64,000 bases of DNA from Roseiarcus sp963758335 (GTDB lineage: Bacteria; Pseudomonadota; Alphaproteobacteria; Rhizobiales; Beijerinckiaceae): NCBI GenBank assembly GCA_963758335.1, contig CAVWVF010000002.1, positions 992,001 through 1,056,000 of the forward strand, in the 5' to 3' direction. Positions 18,546 to 27,973 of the stretch are shown in pieces. A program made the translations under genes and the position numbers. The notes beneath the pieces were generated by a model, which saw only the letters and a program-made list of their open reading frames with translations, was not told the DNA's origin and ran no database searches. Each line of letters starts with the position of its first letter. Position 1 is the stretch's first letter.

Positions 18546-18977
18546 ATGGCGCAGAACGACCTCGACGGCGCGATCGAACAGAGCCATTCGGCGCTAGCCG
18601 CAATTTTGAAAGGCGACCCCAGTGGGTACGAAGCCTTGTTCTCTGACCGGGATGACGTGACTCTGGGCAATCCCTTCGGGCCCTACGCGCACGGCAGGAA
18701 GAAGGTCGAGGAAACCCTGGCCGGCGCCGCCTCGCATTACCGCGATGGAGAGGTGACCGGTGCCGAACTCGTCGCAAAGTATGCCTCTGGCGATCTCGCC
18801 TGTGTTGTCGAGGTGGAACGGGGGCGAGCCAAGGTCGGCGGCGGCGAGGACCTCGTCCCGATCGCAGTGCGCGTGACGAACCTCTTTCGTTTGGAGCACG
18901 GCGCCTGGAAGCTCGTTCATCGGCACGCGGATCCGATTACGACGCCTCGACCGGCCGCATCAGTCATCGCCACCTAG
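18546..18977 (+). CDS. SnoaL/DUF4440-like (NTF2-fold) protein
   Basis: The product (143 residues) has an NTF2-like cone fold typical of SnoaL_3/DUF4440 proteins: an N-terminal helix (AIEQSHSALAAILKGDPSGYEALFSD), VTLGNPFGPYAHGRKKVEETL, a central sheet (GDLACVVEVERG) and VTNLFRLEHGAWKLVHRHAD. Such proteins are often small isomerases, hydrolases or of unknown role; no substrate can be named. GGGAG at 18534-18538 precedes the ATG. The TAG stop sits right at the left edge of the IS5 element, so the last residues (PAASVIAT) may not be the original C-terminus. Confidence 0.75.
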   Translation: MAQNDLDGAIEQSHSALAAILKGDPSGYEALFSDRDDVTLGNPFGPYAHGRKKVEETLAGAASHYRDGEVTGAELVAKYASGDLACVVEVERGRAKVGGGEDLVPIAVRVTNLFRLEHGAWKLVHRHADPITTPRPAASVIAT

Positions 18978-19775
18978 GGCGTGTCCTCAGTTGAGCTGGA
19001 TAACGGCGGCGACCAAGCGGATTGCGCCGAGGAAGTTTCTGGCGAGCTTATCGTATCGTGTCGCTATTGCCCGGAATTGCTTGAGTTTTCCGAAGAAGCG
19101 CTCGATCAAGTTGCGCTCTTTGTAGAGAGTGAAGTCGCATTCCCTCTTTTCTTTGCGATTGCTCTTTGGCGGAATGACAATCGCGATTCCCGCGTCCCGC
19201 AGCCGTCCGATCAGGGCGTCTGCATCGTAAGCCTTGTCGCCGAGCAGCGCGCCGCAAGCGACGCCTTCGAGCAGTTGCGGCGCAGTGCGAACGTCGTGGA
19301 CGTGCCCCGCCGTCAGAATAAGTTTGATCGGATTGCCCAAGGCGTCGGCGAGAGCATGAATTTTGGTTGTCAGGCCGCCCCGGGAACGTCCGATGGCTTG
19401 GTCCTCGCCCTTTTTTTCGCGCCCCGGCGCTGTGTTGATGCGCGCGCACGATCGTGGCGTCGATCATCACGTATTCGGCGTCGGCCTCGCCGGCCAAGTG
19501 CTTCAGAACACGATCGAAAACACCGCTCTTGCACCATCGGCTGAAGCGTTGGTGCGTGCTTTTCCAGGAACCAAAATGCGCCGGCAAATCGCGCCAGGGA
19601 ATGCCCGTCCGATAGCGGCAGAGAACCGCGTCGACGAATCGCCGATTGTCTGGCGCCGTGCCGCCGACATGGCCCTCACGCCCAGGAAGAAAATCCTTAA
19701 TCCGATCCCACTCATCATCCCGCAATCCACCCCGATCCATCGGTCAGCTCCTCAAAAAGCCGACCACCCATGAGT
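18978..19775 (-). mobile_element. IS5-family (IS427-group-like) insertion sequence
   Basis: The transposase is in two overlapping frames. The N-terminal frame from 19740 carries DUF4096-type FLPGREGHVGGTAPDNRRFVDAVLCRYRTGIPWRDLP and the first Asp in YVMIDATIVRAHQH. The C-terminal frame to 18987 carries LLGDKAYDADALI and RNLIERFFGKLKQFRAIATRYDKLA with the Glu. They meet at a run of seven A's on the coding strand (around 19410). A +1 (or -2) shift joins them; programmed slippage is known for IS427-like elements, but a mutation is equally possible. Candidate imperfect ends are GGGCGTGTCC on the left and GGGTGGTCGG reading in from the right. Confidence 0.8.
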
Positions 19776-20665
19776 TAGAGATTTGCTGATTCGGGAATCC
19801 CTCACGCAAACTACAGCGATTCCTGATTCTGCGCATATTGCATTGGATTCCCGAGAGACGGGCAGACGCTTCTCGGAAGCCTGCGCCAGGCGCGGTCTGG
19901 ACCCAAAGCAAAAGCGGCGCCGATTCCCGGAGGGTTGCGGCTCCGCCCCCAAGATCATGCGGCGCCGACCCCAAGAGGATGCGGCGCCGAGCCCGAACTC
20001 TTACAAGAGCCGCCCATTGCCGTTTTGAGCCTTTTCAAGGGCCTGGCCGTCGCAAGCGGAGAAAATTCGCGCCTGCCCCGACGCGCGATAGACACTGTGC
20101 ATGGGTTATATCTCCTCGGCTCGAAATTCGGGCGATCCGCCGTTCTGTTCTCTATTTGTACCAGAATATTTGATAACCCGCAAGAAGACGCCGCAGAAAA
20201 TTTCGCCGACGCCCGCTCCTCCGTCCCAGCAAGAGCGCGATTCCTCCGGTGGGCGCCGCCGCTGCCGCAAGCAAGCGCAACGGCGTCATCATCCGGCCGC
20301 ACGGCGCGCATTGCGGCAAGAGGAATCAGGGAGACGGCGATCGGGAACAGGAAGTTTTTTCGAGTGAACAGGGAATTGATTCGAGAGAACAGGCAGTCTT
20401 GGCGCGACAGAACAGCGGTCGCCGCATCCTTTTGGCCTCGCGGCGCGGCCGTCCCGAGCGGCTCGAAGCGCTGATCCGCGAAGGCGAGGCGCTCGGGCTC
20501 GATGAGGCGACAGATATGATTCGAACTTCAGAAACGCTGAACTAGACGATCAATTCCATGAAACCGCTCAATTGCTTAATTGGCCTTCGATCCACGGAAT
20601 GCGGCCGTTTCGAGCATCCCATGGGATTCGAACTTTGGAAGCGCCCGACTAGTCGCCCGAGTCAT
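19776..20665. other. intergenic region without a convincing gene
   Basis: No open frame here has recognisable domains or coding-like composition. The stretch holds two tandem copies of an ATGCGGCGCCGACCCC-like unit at about 19957-20000. A 27-bp segment at 20012-20038 recurs in inverted orientation at 59691-59717. Further down is a GAACAG-rich stretch at 20340-20410. These point to dispersed intergenic repeats. Confidence 0.5.
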
Positions 20666-21600
20666 TCAAAATGAGGGGTAGAGCCTCTTGAGCTTCAGGG
20701 CGTCGTCTGTGGTGAATTGCCAGTTGGCCTTTGCGTGATGCTTGTTGCGATGGTCCTCCCAGGCGGCGACTTCTTTTTCGAGGGTCGGCTTGTCCGGAAT
20801 GCGGCGGCTCAGACATTGGCTCGACAGGACGCCGAGTTCGGATTCGGCCATGTCGAGCCAACTTCCGTGTTTGGGGGTGTAGTGCCATTCGAACCGTTTG
20901 GCGAGGCGGCGCGCTTCTGGCGCGGGAAAGGCCGCGTAGAGCGAGGCGGGCGTGTGCGTGCTCAGATTGTCTTGGACCAGCCTGATCTGTTCGGCGTCGG
21001 GAAAATGCACGTCGGACAGTTCCTTGAGCACCTGCGCGTAATCGGCGGCGGCGTGGCGGTCGGTGACCTTGACGCGGCGCCAGCCCTCCAGCGGCGCGAA
21101 AATCATGAATATATTGGCCACGCCGTTTCGCTCGTATTCGTAATCGTGCCGGACGGCTCGTCCGGGTCTGGCCGGAATCGGAGCGCGCGTCTCGACGATC
21201 AACTGCTTGGAGGATTTATCCAGACAGACGAGGGGGCGATCGGGATCGCGCGGCTTCTGGTAAGTATCCAGCACGTCTTCCATGGCGGCGACGAAGCCGG
21301 CGTTGGCGTCCGGCGGGATCACCCATTGCCGATTGCGGTGGGGCTTGAGGACGTTTTTTTTAGAGTCCTTCCGATCGTGTTGTCGCTGGCCTTCTCGACG
21401 ATGTTCAATTCGACGACCTTCTCCTCGAGCAGGCGCAAACTCCAACGCGCGAACCCCTCGGGCGCCGGCAAGCAGGTCAGAGCGATCAATTTCGCCTCCG
21501 CCGCCCCGTCGAAAATCCGCGGCCGGGCGGAGTTCGGATTGTATTTGCGGGTCAGCGCCGCCGCCATGCCTTCTTCGACGCAAACGGTCAGGCAGGTCTT
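20666..21600 (-). pseudogene. IS630-family transposase, truncated and frameshifted
   Basis: DDE_3-type catalytic blocks are present: RPLVCLDKSSKQLI, IRLVQDNLSTHTPASLY and SWLDMAESELGVLSSQCL. They are preceded in another frame by the HTH-linker region (RPRIFDGAAEAKLIALTC, ARWSLRLLEEKVVELNIVEKASDNTIGRTLKK). The two frames join at a run of eight A's on the coding strand near 21355; slippage at such runs occurs in some IS630 elements. The N-terminal helix-turn-helix is mostly replaced by unrelated sequence, so this copy is probably dead. Confidence 0.8.
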
Positions 21601-21929
21601 AGACCGTTGGCTTAACTTTCCGAACTGCAGCCAGAGCTCAGCGCCAAAGTCAAAGACGGCTTCTACCGGCCAACATGACCGGCGAGGTCTAATGAGAAGC
21701 TGATCAGCGGTTCGAAGACGCGGCCGCTTCTGGTTTGGCGTCGATTTAGGTCGTGCCGTCCCGCCGTGCGGCGCCGGCCCGGAGCAGCGGTCGCCGCGCC
21801 GCGACGCCATCGGCGAAATTTGCCTTCCGCGTGAAAACCTTTGACCTCGGACCTCTATTGCGTGAATACTGTCGTAGATGGCGTTCTGAAAGGCGCTAAA
21901 CGGGGTGAAGCGGCTCGGGACACGCGATT

Positions 21930-22493
21930 TTGACGAACTCCTTCAGCCTTCTACTTGCCGCTGCGGCAATCTTCAATTTCGGCGTCTTCGCCTGGGCGGT
22001 TCGCGGTCATTTCATATCCCATCGGATGCCGCTGGGCATGAGGGTCGTTTCCGTCCTTTCGGTGATCGGCTTCCTCGCGTACCTGTACGGCATCTGGGAC
22101 GGGGCGGTTCCGGACTGGAGGGTTTCGGCCGCCTTCAGCCTGCAGGCGCTTGCCTGCGTACTGTTCATGTGGACCTGTGCGGCGACAAGACGAACCAGGC
22201 CCGAGATGGCGTTTTCGGGAAGCAATCCGACCCTTCTATTTGACACCGGCCCCTATCGGTTTGTCCGCCATCCCTTTTATTCGTCCTACATCATGTTCTG
22301 GCTGGCCTGCACGCTGGCGACGACATCCTTGACTGTTACAGTGATTACCGTCCTGCTGATCATAAGCTATACCGCGGCGGCTCTGCAGGAACAGAGCATT
22401 TTTCTCAAGTCCGCATTCAAGCCTCAGTATGAGGCGTATCTAAGAAGGACCGGGTTCTTCTGGCCCAGACTCCTGCTGTGGGGTTGGAAGTAA
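21930..22493 (+). CDS. isoprenylcysteine carboxylmethyltransferase/PEMT-like membrane protein
   Basis: The 187-residue product has four or five membrane helices (FSLLLAAAAIFNFGVFAWAV, VVSVLSVIGFLAYLYGI, AAFSLQALACVLFMWTCA, IMFWLACTLATTSL). The C-terminal ICMT/PEMT signature is GPYRFVRHPFYSSYI followed by a late Glu and YEAYLRRTG, which bind S-adenosylmethionine at the membrane face. The substrate in bacteria is usually unknown. The start codon is TTG at 21930; the first in-frame ATG would remove the first helix. It appears intact and stands alone. Confidence 0.75.
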   Translation: MTNSFSLLLAAAAIFNFGVFAWAVRGHFISHRMPLGMRVVSVLSVIGFLAYLYGIWDGAVPDWRVSAAFSLQALACVLFMWTCAATRRTRPEMAFSGSNPTLLFDTGPYRFVRHPFYSSYIMFWLACTLATTSLTVTVITVLLIISYTAAALQEQSIFLKSAFKPQYEAYLRRTGFFWPRLLLWGWK

Positions 22494-22529
22494 CGCGCAA
22501 AGACTACGAGCCTGACCCAAAAGCCTGTG

Positions 22530-22665
22530 TCCTCGTCCTGAGGCGCCGCGATCCCCGGACTTGATCCGGGGAGGCCTCAAGGACGTTCCAGAGGGCGCCG
22601 TTCGACGCCTCCTGGAGCATCCTTCGAGGCCTTTTGCGTTCCGCAAAGGCGGCTCAGGATGAGGA
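22530..22665. repeat. palindromic intergenic repeat (CCTGAGG/CTCAGGATGAGG type)
   Basis: The segment has the mosaic CGTCCTGAGGCGCC, GATCCCCGGACTTGATCCGGGG, CTTCGAGGCC and GCTCAGGATGAGG. GATCCCCGGACTTGATCCGGGG is itself a near-perfect hairpin that could also act as a terminator for the preceding gene. Related palindromes are common between alphaproteobacterial genes, and a further piece is near 37126. Confidence 0.6.
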
Positions 22666-23601
22666 ACGGCTTTTGAAACAGGCTCTAAGCCGCCGCCGTT
22701 GCGGTCCCGGAATCCCTGGATCCCGTTTCCGGGAACCGGGCTTCGAGCTGGGCGATGATCGCGTCGGCGACGGACCCCAGCGGGGGTCCAGCATCATGTC
22801 GTGCGCCACATTCTCGAAGACGAAGGGCTGAACCTTATAAAGCCGGGCTGTCGCCATCACCTCTTCGAACCCGACGATCGCATCATCCGCCGCGCCGTAC
22901 ACTGCGACCGGCGAAGCAATTCGTTCCATGTCGACCCAGTCGAGCGCAAGACAATCAAGCCAGCTCAGCGCCGATTCGTCCTGCAAGCGACGATGATGGA
23001 GATTGACCTCGTCCTGCGGCATCGACGCCGGGAACAAGAGCTGGTGGGCTTTCGCGGGATCTGAAACGATCGCATAGAGAGAGAGCGTCGCGTTCCCCTT
23101 GAGTACGTCGAGCGGTCGGTGGCGAATCAAGCGTCGGAAGATGGACCATGCGCCGGTCGGCGGAACGCTGGCCAGCAGGAAGGCCGCAGGAGACGACTGC
23201 TTTTCGAGGCGCTTTTGCACGACGAAGCCGCCCATCGAATGGCCGACCAAGATCGGCGGGGCCGGCAGAGCGGCGGCCACGGCGGCCACGTCGTCGACAT
23301 AGTCGCGAATCCGGTGGCGCCACAGGCCGCTTTGCCCTTCGCTACCGCCGTGTCCGCGGAGGCTCGCCGCATATGCGGCGTATCCGTTGGCGGCGAAGTA
23401 ACCGAGGAAATGCTCGTCCCAGCACCACGCTGCGTGCCAGGCTCCAAGCACGAACAGGATCGGCGGCGCCTTGCGCGCGACCGAGGGTTGTCTCGAGAGG
23501 ACCTCGAGCCTCCATTTGAGCTTGCGCTCTTCCAATCGGGTGTTGAACAGCGGCGGCACGGCAGGCCGAGCTTGGCGAAGATTGGTTATTGCTTCGTTCA
23601 T
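22654..23601 (-). CDS. alpha/beta hydrolase, probable 3' frameshift
   Basis: This is an alpha/beta-hydrolase-fold enzyme of the lipase/esterase type. The oxyanion region is VLGAWHAAWCW, the nucleophile elbow is LVGHSMGGFVVQ, the acid is in VAVYGAADDAIVG and the His is in FENVAHDMML. After DPRWG the current frame gives a Ser/Arg-rich tail ending at 22654. Shifting by one base near 22795 restores SVADAIIAQLEARFPE with a stop at 22685. The last roughly 30 residues are therefore probably frameshifted, by mutation or sequencing error, but all catalytic residues lie before it. The start ATG is at 23601. Confidence 0.75.
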   Translation of the reverse strand: MNEAITNLRQARPAVPPLFNTRLEERKLKWRLEVLSRQPSVARKAPPILFVLGAWHAAWCWDEHFLGYFAANGYAAYAASLRGHGGSEGQSGLWRHRIRDYVDDVAAVAAALPAPPILVGHSMGGFVVQKRLEKQSSPAAFLLASVPPTGAWSIFRRLIRHRPLDVLKGNATLSLYAIVSDPAKAHQLLFPASMPQDEVNLHHRRLQDESALSWLDCLALDWVDMERIASPVAVYGAADDAIVGFEEVMATARLYKVQPFVFENVAHDMMLDPRWGPSPTRSSPSSKPGSRKRDPGIPGPQRRRLRACFKSRSSS

Positions 23602-23644
23602 CTTCGGGAGACGGCGGCCTGCAGCCGGCGCTGAAGGCGCTAGA

Positions 23645-23882
23645 GCATGATGCGATCGGGTTGAACCGCCGCCGTCACGGCGGGGAGCGGCTTCCCACGC
23701 CTGACTTGGTGGACGGTGGCCGCTCGTCGAGCCGGAACGTCCGGCGATCAGGAACCGATGTCGTTCGTCGAAGGCCGGGTGAAAGGATAGAATTTCTATC
23801 CTATCGGGGCTCCTTTTCCGGGCGCCGACGAACCCGTTTTCGAAGCCCCCGGCGCGCTTCCGCCGTCTGGAATTGCTTTTGC
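23645..23882. repeat. long dispersed repeat, left half (copy 2)
   Basis: This is a diverged second copy of 9388-9634, with a deletion of about 20 bp. It is joined at the same base to an IS110 left end (TGCTTTTGC then CTCACATGG). Divergence of the flanks but near-identity of the IS copies argues that IS110 entered the two repeat copies independently. Confidence 0.7.
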
Positions 23883-25198
23883 CTCACATGGGGTGTTTCG
23901 GGTCAAGCTCATTCGTTTGCACCGGCCGCTGGCGTGTCACCCGCGAAGCGGGGCGAAGCGCAGCGGAGCAGGGAGCGAAGCGACCTTGACGCGCCAGCGG
24001 CCGGATACACAGTCACGAGCGAGCGCGCCCTTGCGCGCTCTCGGCTGCCTTTGTGGTCTTTGCCGCGCTCATTCATTTTGGCATTGCGCATCTCCTTTGG
24101 CGTTTGGATCCGAAGCGTGAGCCCGTCTTTCGCATGCAGCCTTGACGGCCGCATCACCTCACATCCGGTCGAGCTTGTCGGGGCTCGCACCATAATCCCT
24201 CATGCTCGAGGGCGTCGGGCTCGGGTTGGCGGGGACCATCCTGTTAAACGGCGTGTTTCAGCCAGGCAAAGCCGCGGTCACCGCCCGCCCGGATCCGGCG
24301 AAGCCGTCGCGTTCGGCTTCGCTGGAATGGGGTTGAGTCGTTAAGCCATCGTTGGAGCGTCGGCGTAGGATTGAGCCATCGGGTCAGGCCGCCTTGAACA
24401 CCGCGCCCTCGGGAACGACGCCTTGGGTGACATAGCGCCACAAGGCGACGAGCAGTTTGCGGGCCAGCGCCACGATGGCGATCCGGCGGACCCGTCCCTT
24501 CGCGGCGCCGACCCGCGCCCGAAACCAGCGGCTCAACGCCGAGTCCGGCTGGTGACGCAGCCAGAACCAGGCCAGCTCGATCATGGTCTTGCGCAGGCGG
24601 CGGTTGCCCGACTTCGAGATGCCCTGATCCCGTTCGACGCCGCCGCTCTGCCAGGGGCTGGGCGCCAATCCGCCGTAAGCCGCCACCTGGCGGCGGTTGG
24701 CGAAGCTGCGGAACAACGATTCCAGCCAGAGGAGCGAGGCGAACTCGGGGCCCAAGCCCTTGAGCTCGAGGAGCCGGGCGGCGGGGTTGGTGCGCTCCTC
24801 GGCTTCCGTGCGGATGAGCGCGTCGCGGGCCCGTTCGACCGCAGCCAGTTGCGTCGTCGCCAGCGCGATCCGATCGAGCTCCCGGCGTATTTCCGCCTTC
24901 AGCAGCGGCGGCAGCTCGCGGCCGTCGCCGGTTCGCAGCGCCTCGAGCCGCTCAAAACGATCGCGCCGAAGCGCCGAGTAGGTGGGGATGTCGCCATCCC
25001 CACCCCTCACAGGTAGGGTCGGGGACTGGCGCGCCGGTTTAGGTCGAAGTTCGTGTTCCCTGTTGGCTCGCTCTTTCGTCTGCGAGTGTCACACCATCTC
25101 GACCATGCCGCGTTTCCAGCCCCCGCCTCGTCGAACGCAGCATGCGGATTTCCTCGCACTGCGCTCTCCTGCTTGCTTCGCCCCAAGGCTTATGGGAC

Positions 25199-26500
25199 CT
25201 ATCCTGCCGGAGCGACTTTCGGGGCGGACCGCACCGCTCGGTAGCCGTTGAACAGCCCGAGCGTTTCGTACAGCCAGTCCCTACTCCACCGCGTCCAGCC
25301 GAAGCCCTGTCGTTTACGGGCTCGCAGCATATGGCGCCGGATCTTCTTTTCCACCCAGTCCTTCACGAAGCCGAAGCACTCGCTGGAATGTCCCGCCCTG
25401 AAGTAATTCACCCATCCGCGAAGCACCGGGTTGATCAGCTTGATGACTCGATCGACCGGCTGGGACTGGTGACGCCGGAACACGTCCTTGAGTTTCGCCA
25501 GCAGCGCCGTCCGCTTCTTGAGCTTGGGCGTGTAATGGGCACGCCATCTGCCCCGCAGGCTGCGCACCCGGCGAAAGTCGAACCCCAGGAAGCCGAAGCT
25601 CTCGCCGCGGCATAGGTCCACGATCCGACTCTTCTCCTCGTTGATTTCGACCTGCAGTTCGGCGAGTTCCTCGCGTAGCCGCTTTTCCACCGCCGCCATC
25701 AGCCAGTCGTGCCGCGGGTGGGCGTCGATCAAGATCACCAGGTCGTCAGCGAACCTCGCATATTCGACGCCGGTGTACTTGCCGTAGCGTGTGGCCTCCT
25801 TCGCCCGCTCCAGCATCCTGTCAACCTCGGTGAGGTAGAGGTTGCTGAGCAGCGGCGAGATCACCCCGCCTTGCGGAACGCCCTGTTTGCCGTTGGCTTT
25901 GAGCATCACCTTCAGCAGGCGCATCACGTCGCCATCGTCCACCCGCTCGGCCACCTTCGCCAACAGCCGATCATGCCGGACATTGTCGAAATAGCTGCTC
26001 AGGTCGATGTCGATGACGCGTGTCTTGTGCTGAACGATCGCTCGCGCCACACGGTCCACCGCTTCATGGGCTGTCCGTTGTGGACGGTATCCAAACGACC
26101 CCGGTTGGAAGTCCGCCTCGAAGATCGGTTCCAGTATGAGCTTGAGCGCGCCTTGCACCACCCGATCGCGGATCGCCGGAATCGAAAGGACGCGGACCTT
26201 GCCGCCATCCTTCGGGATTTCCTGCTTCCTTGCCGGGAGCGGCGCATAGGTGCGCCCGACCAGTTCGTCCGCGATCTGCTCGAGGAAAACCTCTACGCCT
26301 TGCGCCTCGATGGCCGCGAAGGTCATTCCGTCACTTCCCGGAGCGCCATCGTTCTTCTTGGCCAGCGCGTACGCCTCGCGCAGTGTGTCCAGCTTGCAGA
26401 CGTGGACATATAGTCCCCAGAACCGCCAGGACGTCTCAGCCTTCGCCTTGACGTATATTCTCCGCCTCAGGTCTTGCAAATCCATGGACGCCTTTGTCAT
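25199..26500 (-). CDS. ltrA: group II intron reverse transcriptase/maturase (intron B, copy 2)
   Basis: The 433-residue product is identical to that of copy 1: RT motifs GAPGSDGMTF, SFGYRPQRTAHEA, IDLSSYFDNVRHDRLL, QGVPQGGVISPLLSNL and YARFADDLVIL, then the maturase X domain, with no endonuclease domain. It is read in the same direction as the split IS110 transposase. Domain V of its intron follows at 25133-25166. This and copy 1 are the two undamaged maturases that could drive splicing and mobility of all copies. Confidence 0.92.
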   Translation of the reverse strand: MTKASMDLQDLRRRIYVKAKAETSWRFWGLYVHVCKLDTLREAYALAKKNDGAPGSDGMTFAAIEAQGVEVFLEQIADELVGRTYAPLPARKQEIPKDGGKVRVLSIPAIRDRVVQGALKLILEPIFEADFQPGSFGYRPQRTAHEAVDRVARAIVQHKTRVIDIDLSSYFDNVRHDRLLAKVAERVDDGDVMRLLKVMLKANGKQGVPQGGVISPLLSNLYLTEVDRMLERAKEATRYGKYTGVEYARFADDLVILIDAHPRHDWLMAAVEKRLREELAELQVEINEEKSRIVDLCRGESFGFLGFDFRRVRSLRGRWRAHYTPKLKKRTALLAKLKDVFRRHQSQPVDRVIKLINPVLRGWVNYFRAGHSSECFGFVKDWVEKKIRRHMLRARKRQGFGWTRWSRDWLYETLGLFNGYRAVRSAPKVAPAG

Positions 26501-27014
26501 CTCGTCCTTGCCTTCCTTATGGCCGGAGACGCTACAAGCAGCAGGGCCCCTTTGCTCCACGGACATTACTCCGCTTCGCCGCTACTACGGACCCGACCGC
26601 CACCCTCTCGCCTTCGATCGACTTCCCGGTTGCGCCGGTTATACGATCTACCCTGCTCCGGCGATTTCGCGCCGGGGCGAGGAAGGCTTCTCCAGTTGCT
26701 CGGCATGTTCTTGCCACCGTGCTGTCGCTTCCACCCCGCCGAAGTGAAGGAGCCGCTTCAGTCAGATTTCGGCTCCCCATGCTGCCTTCGCCCTCCAGAT
26801 GTGGGCTCGGCCTTCGGGGCTACGCACTTTCGAGGCCACATTCGCGTTTACTTTCATTACGGCCCGGCGGCTCGTCGTCTTCCCGAGGGAGACGTTGTCG
26901 ATAGGCTTCAGAGTCTTGGTTTCCCGCCACCCTGCTATCCAAACTACGGGGCTCCTGACTTTTGCCCCGGCAGGTCTGTCTCCTGCTGAACATGCCAGCC
27001 TTCGCTGGACACAA

Positions 27015-27941
27015 GTAGGGTCGGGGACTGGCGCGCCGGTTTAGGCCGAAGTTTGTGTTCCCTGTTGGCTCGCTCTTTCGTCTGCGAGTGTCACACCATC
27101 TCGGCCGTGCCACGTTTCCAGCCCCCGCCTCGTCGAACGCAGCATGCGGATTTCCCGCACTGCGCTCTCCTGTTTGCTTCGCCTCAAGGATTATGGGGCC
27201 TATCCTGCCGGAGCGGCTTTCGGCGCTGGTCGAACCACTCGGTAGCCATTGAACAGCTTCAGAGTTTGGTACAGCCATCCCCTACTCCACCGCGCCCAGC
27301 CGAAGCCCTGTCGGTTCCGGGCTCGCACATGGACGTACAATCCCCGGAACTTCCAGGACGTCTCGGCCTTCGCCTTGACGTATATTCTCCGCCTCAGGTC
27401 CTGCAATTCGATGGACGCATTTGTCATCTCGTCCTTGCCTTCCTTGTGGTCGGAGACTTTACAAACAGCAGGGCTCCTTCGCTCCGCGGGCGTTACCCCG
27501 CCTCACCGCTACTACGAACCCATCCGTCACCCTCTCGCCTTCGATCGACTTCCCGGTTGAGCCGGTTATACGATCGACCCTGCTCCGGCGATTTCGCGCC
27601 GGGACGAGGAAGGCTTCTCCAGTTGCTCGGCATGTCCTTGCCACCGTGCTGTCGCTTCCACCCCGCCGAAGTGAAGGAGCCGCATCGGTCAGATTTCGGC
27701 TCCCCATGCAGCCTTCGCCCTCCGGGTGAGGACTCGGCCTTCGGGGCTACGCACTTTCGAGGCCACTTTTGCGTTCACTGTCGTTACGGCCCGGTGACTC
27801 GTCGTCTTCCCGAGGGAGACGTTGTCGATAGGCTTCAAAGTCTTGGTTTCCCGCCACCCTGCTATCCAAACTACGGGGCTTCTGACTCTTGCCCCGGCAG
27901 GCCTTTCTCCTGCTGAACATGCCAGCCTTCGCTGGACACAC
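27015..27941 (-). mobile_element. maturase-deleted group II intron B' (927 nt)
   Basis: The 5' half follows intron B closely (GUGUGUCCAGCGAAGG..., CUUCGGCGGGGUGGAAGCG) and the 3' half keeps domain V (27135-27167, 33 nt, a cleaner UGCGG-GAAAU-CCGCA upper helix than B) and the tail ending CCCUAC. About 1.08 kb inside the maturase gene is missing. It is a miniature form that would need a maturase supplied by B. Confidence 0.75.
27200..27427 (-). pseudogene. internally deleted maturase of intron B'
   Basis: The remaining 75-codon frame fuses the first 34 residues (MTNASIELQDLRRRIY...GLYVHV) directly to the last 41 (RARNRQGFGWARWSRGWLYQ...APKAAPAG), staying in frame. All RT motifs and most of the X domain are gone. 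Both remaining parts are diverged from intron B by several substitutions, so the deletion is not recent. Confidence 0.8.

Positions 27942-27973
<32 letters not shown>

Noticed and set aside
20222..20545. A 98-codon plus-strand frame near the IS630 remnant
   Set aside because: No start with a ribosome binding site, no domain, and composition like the repeats around it.
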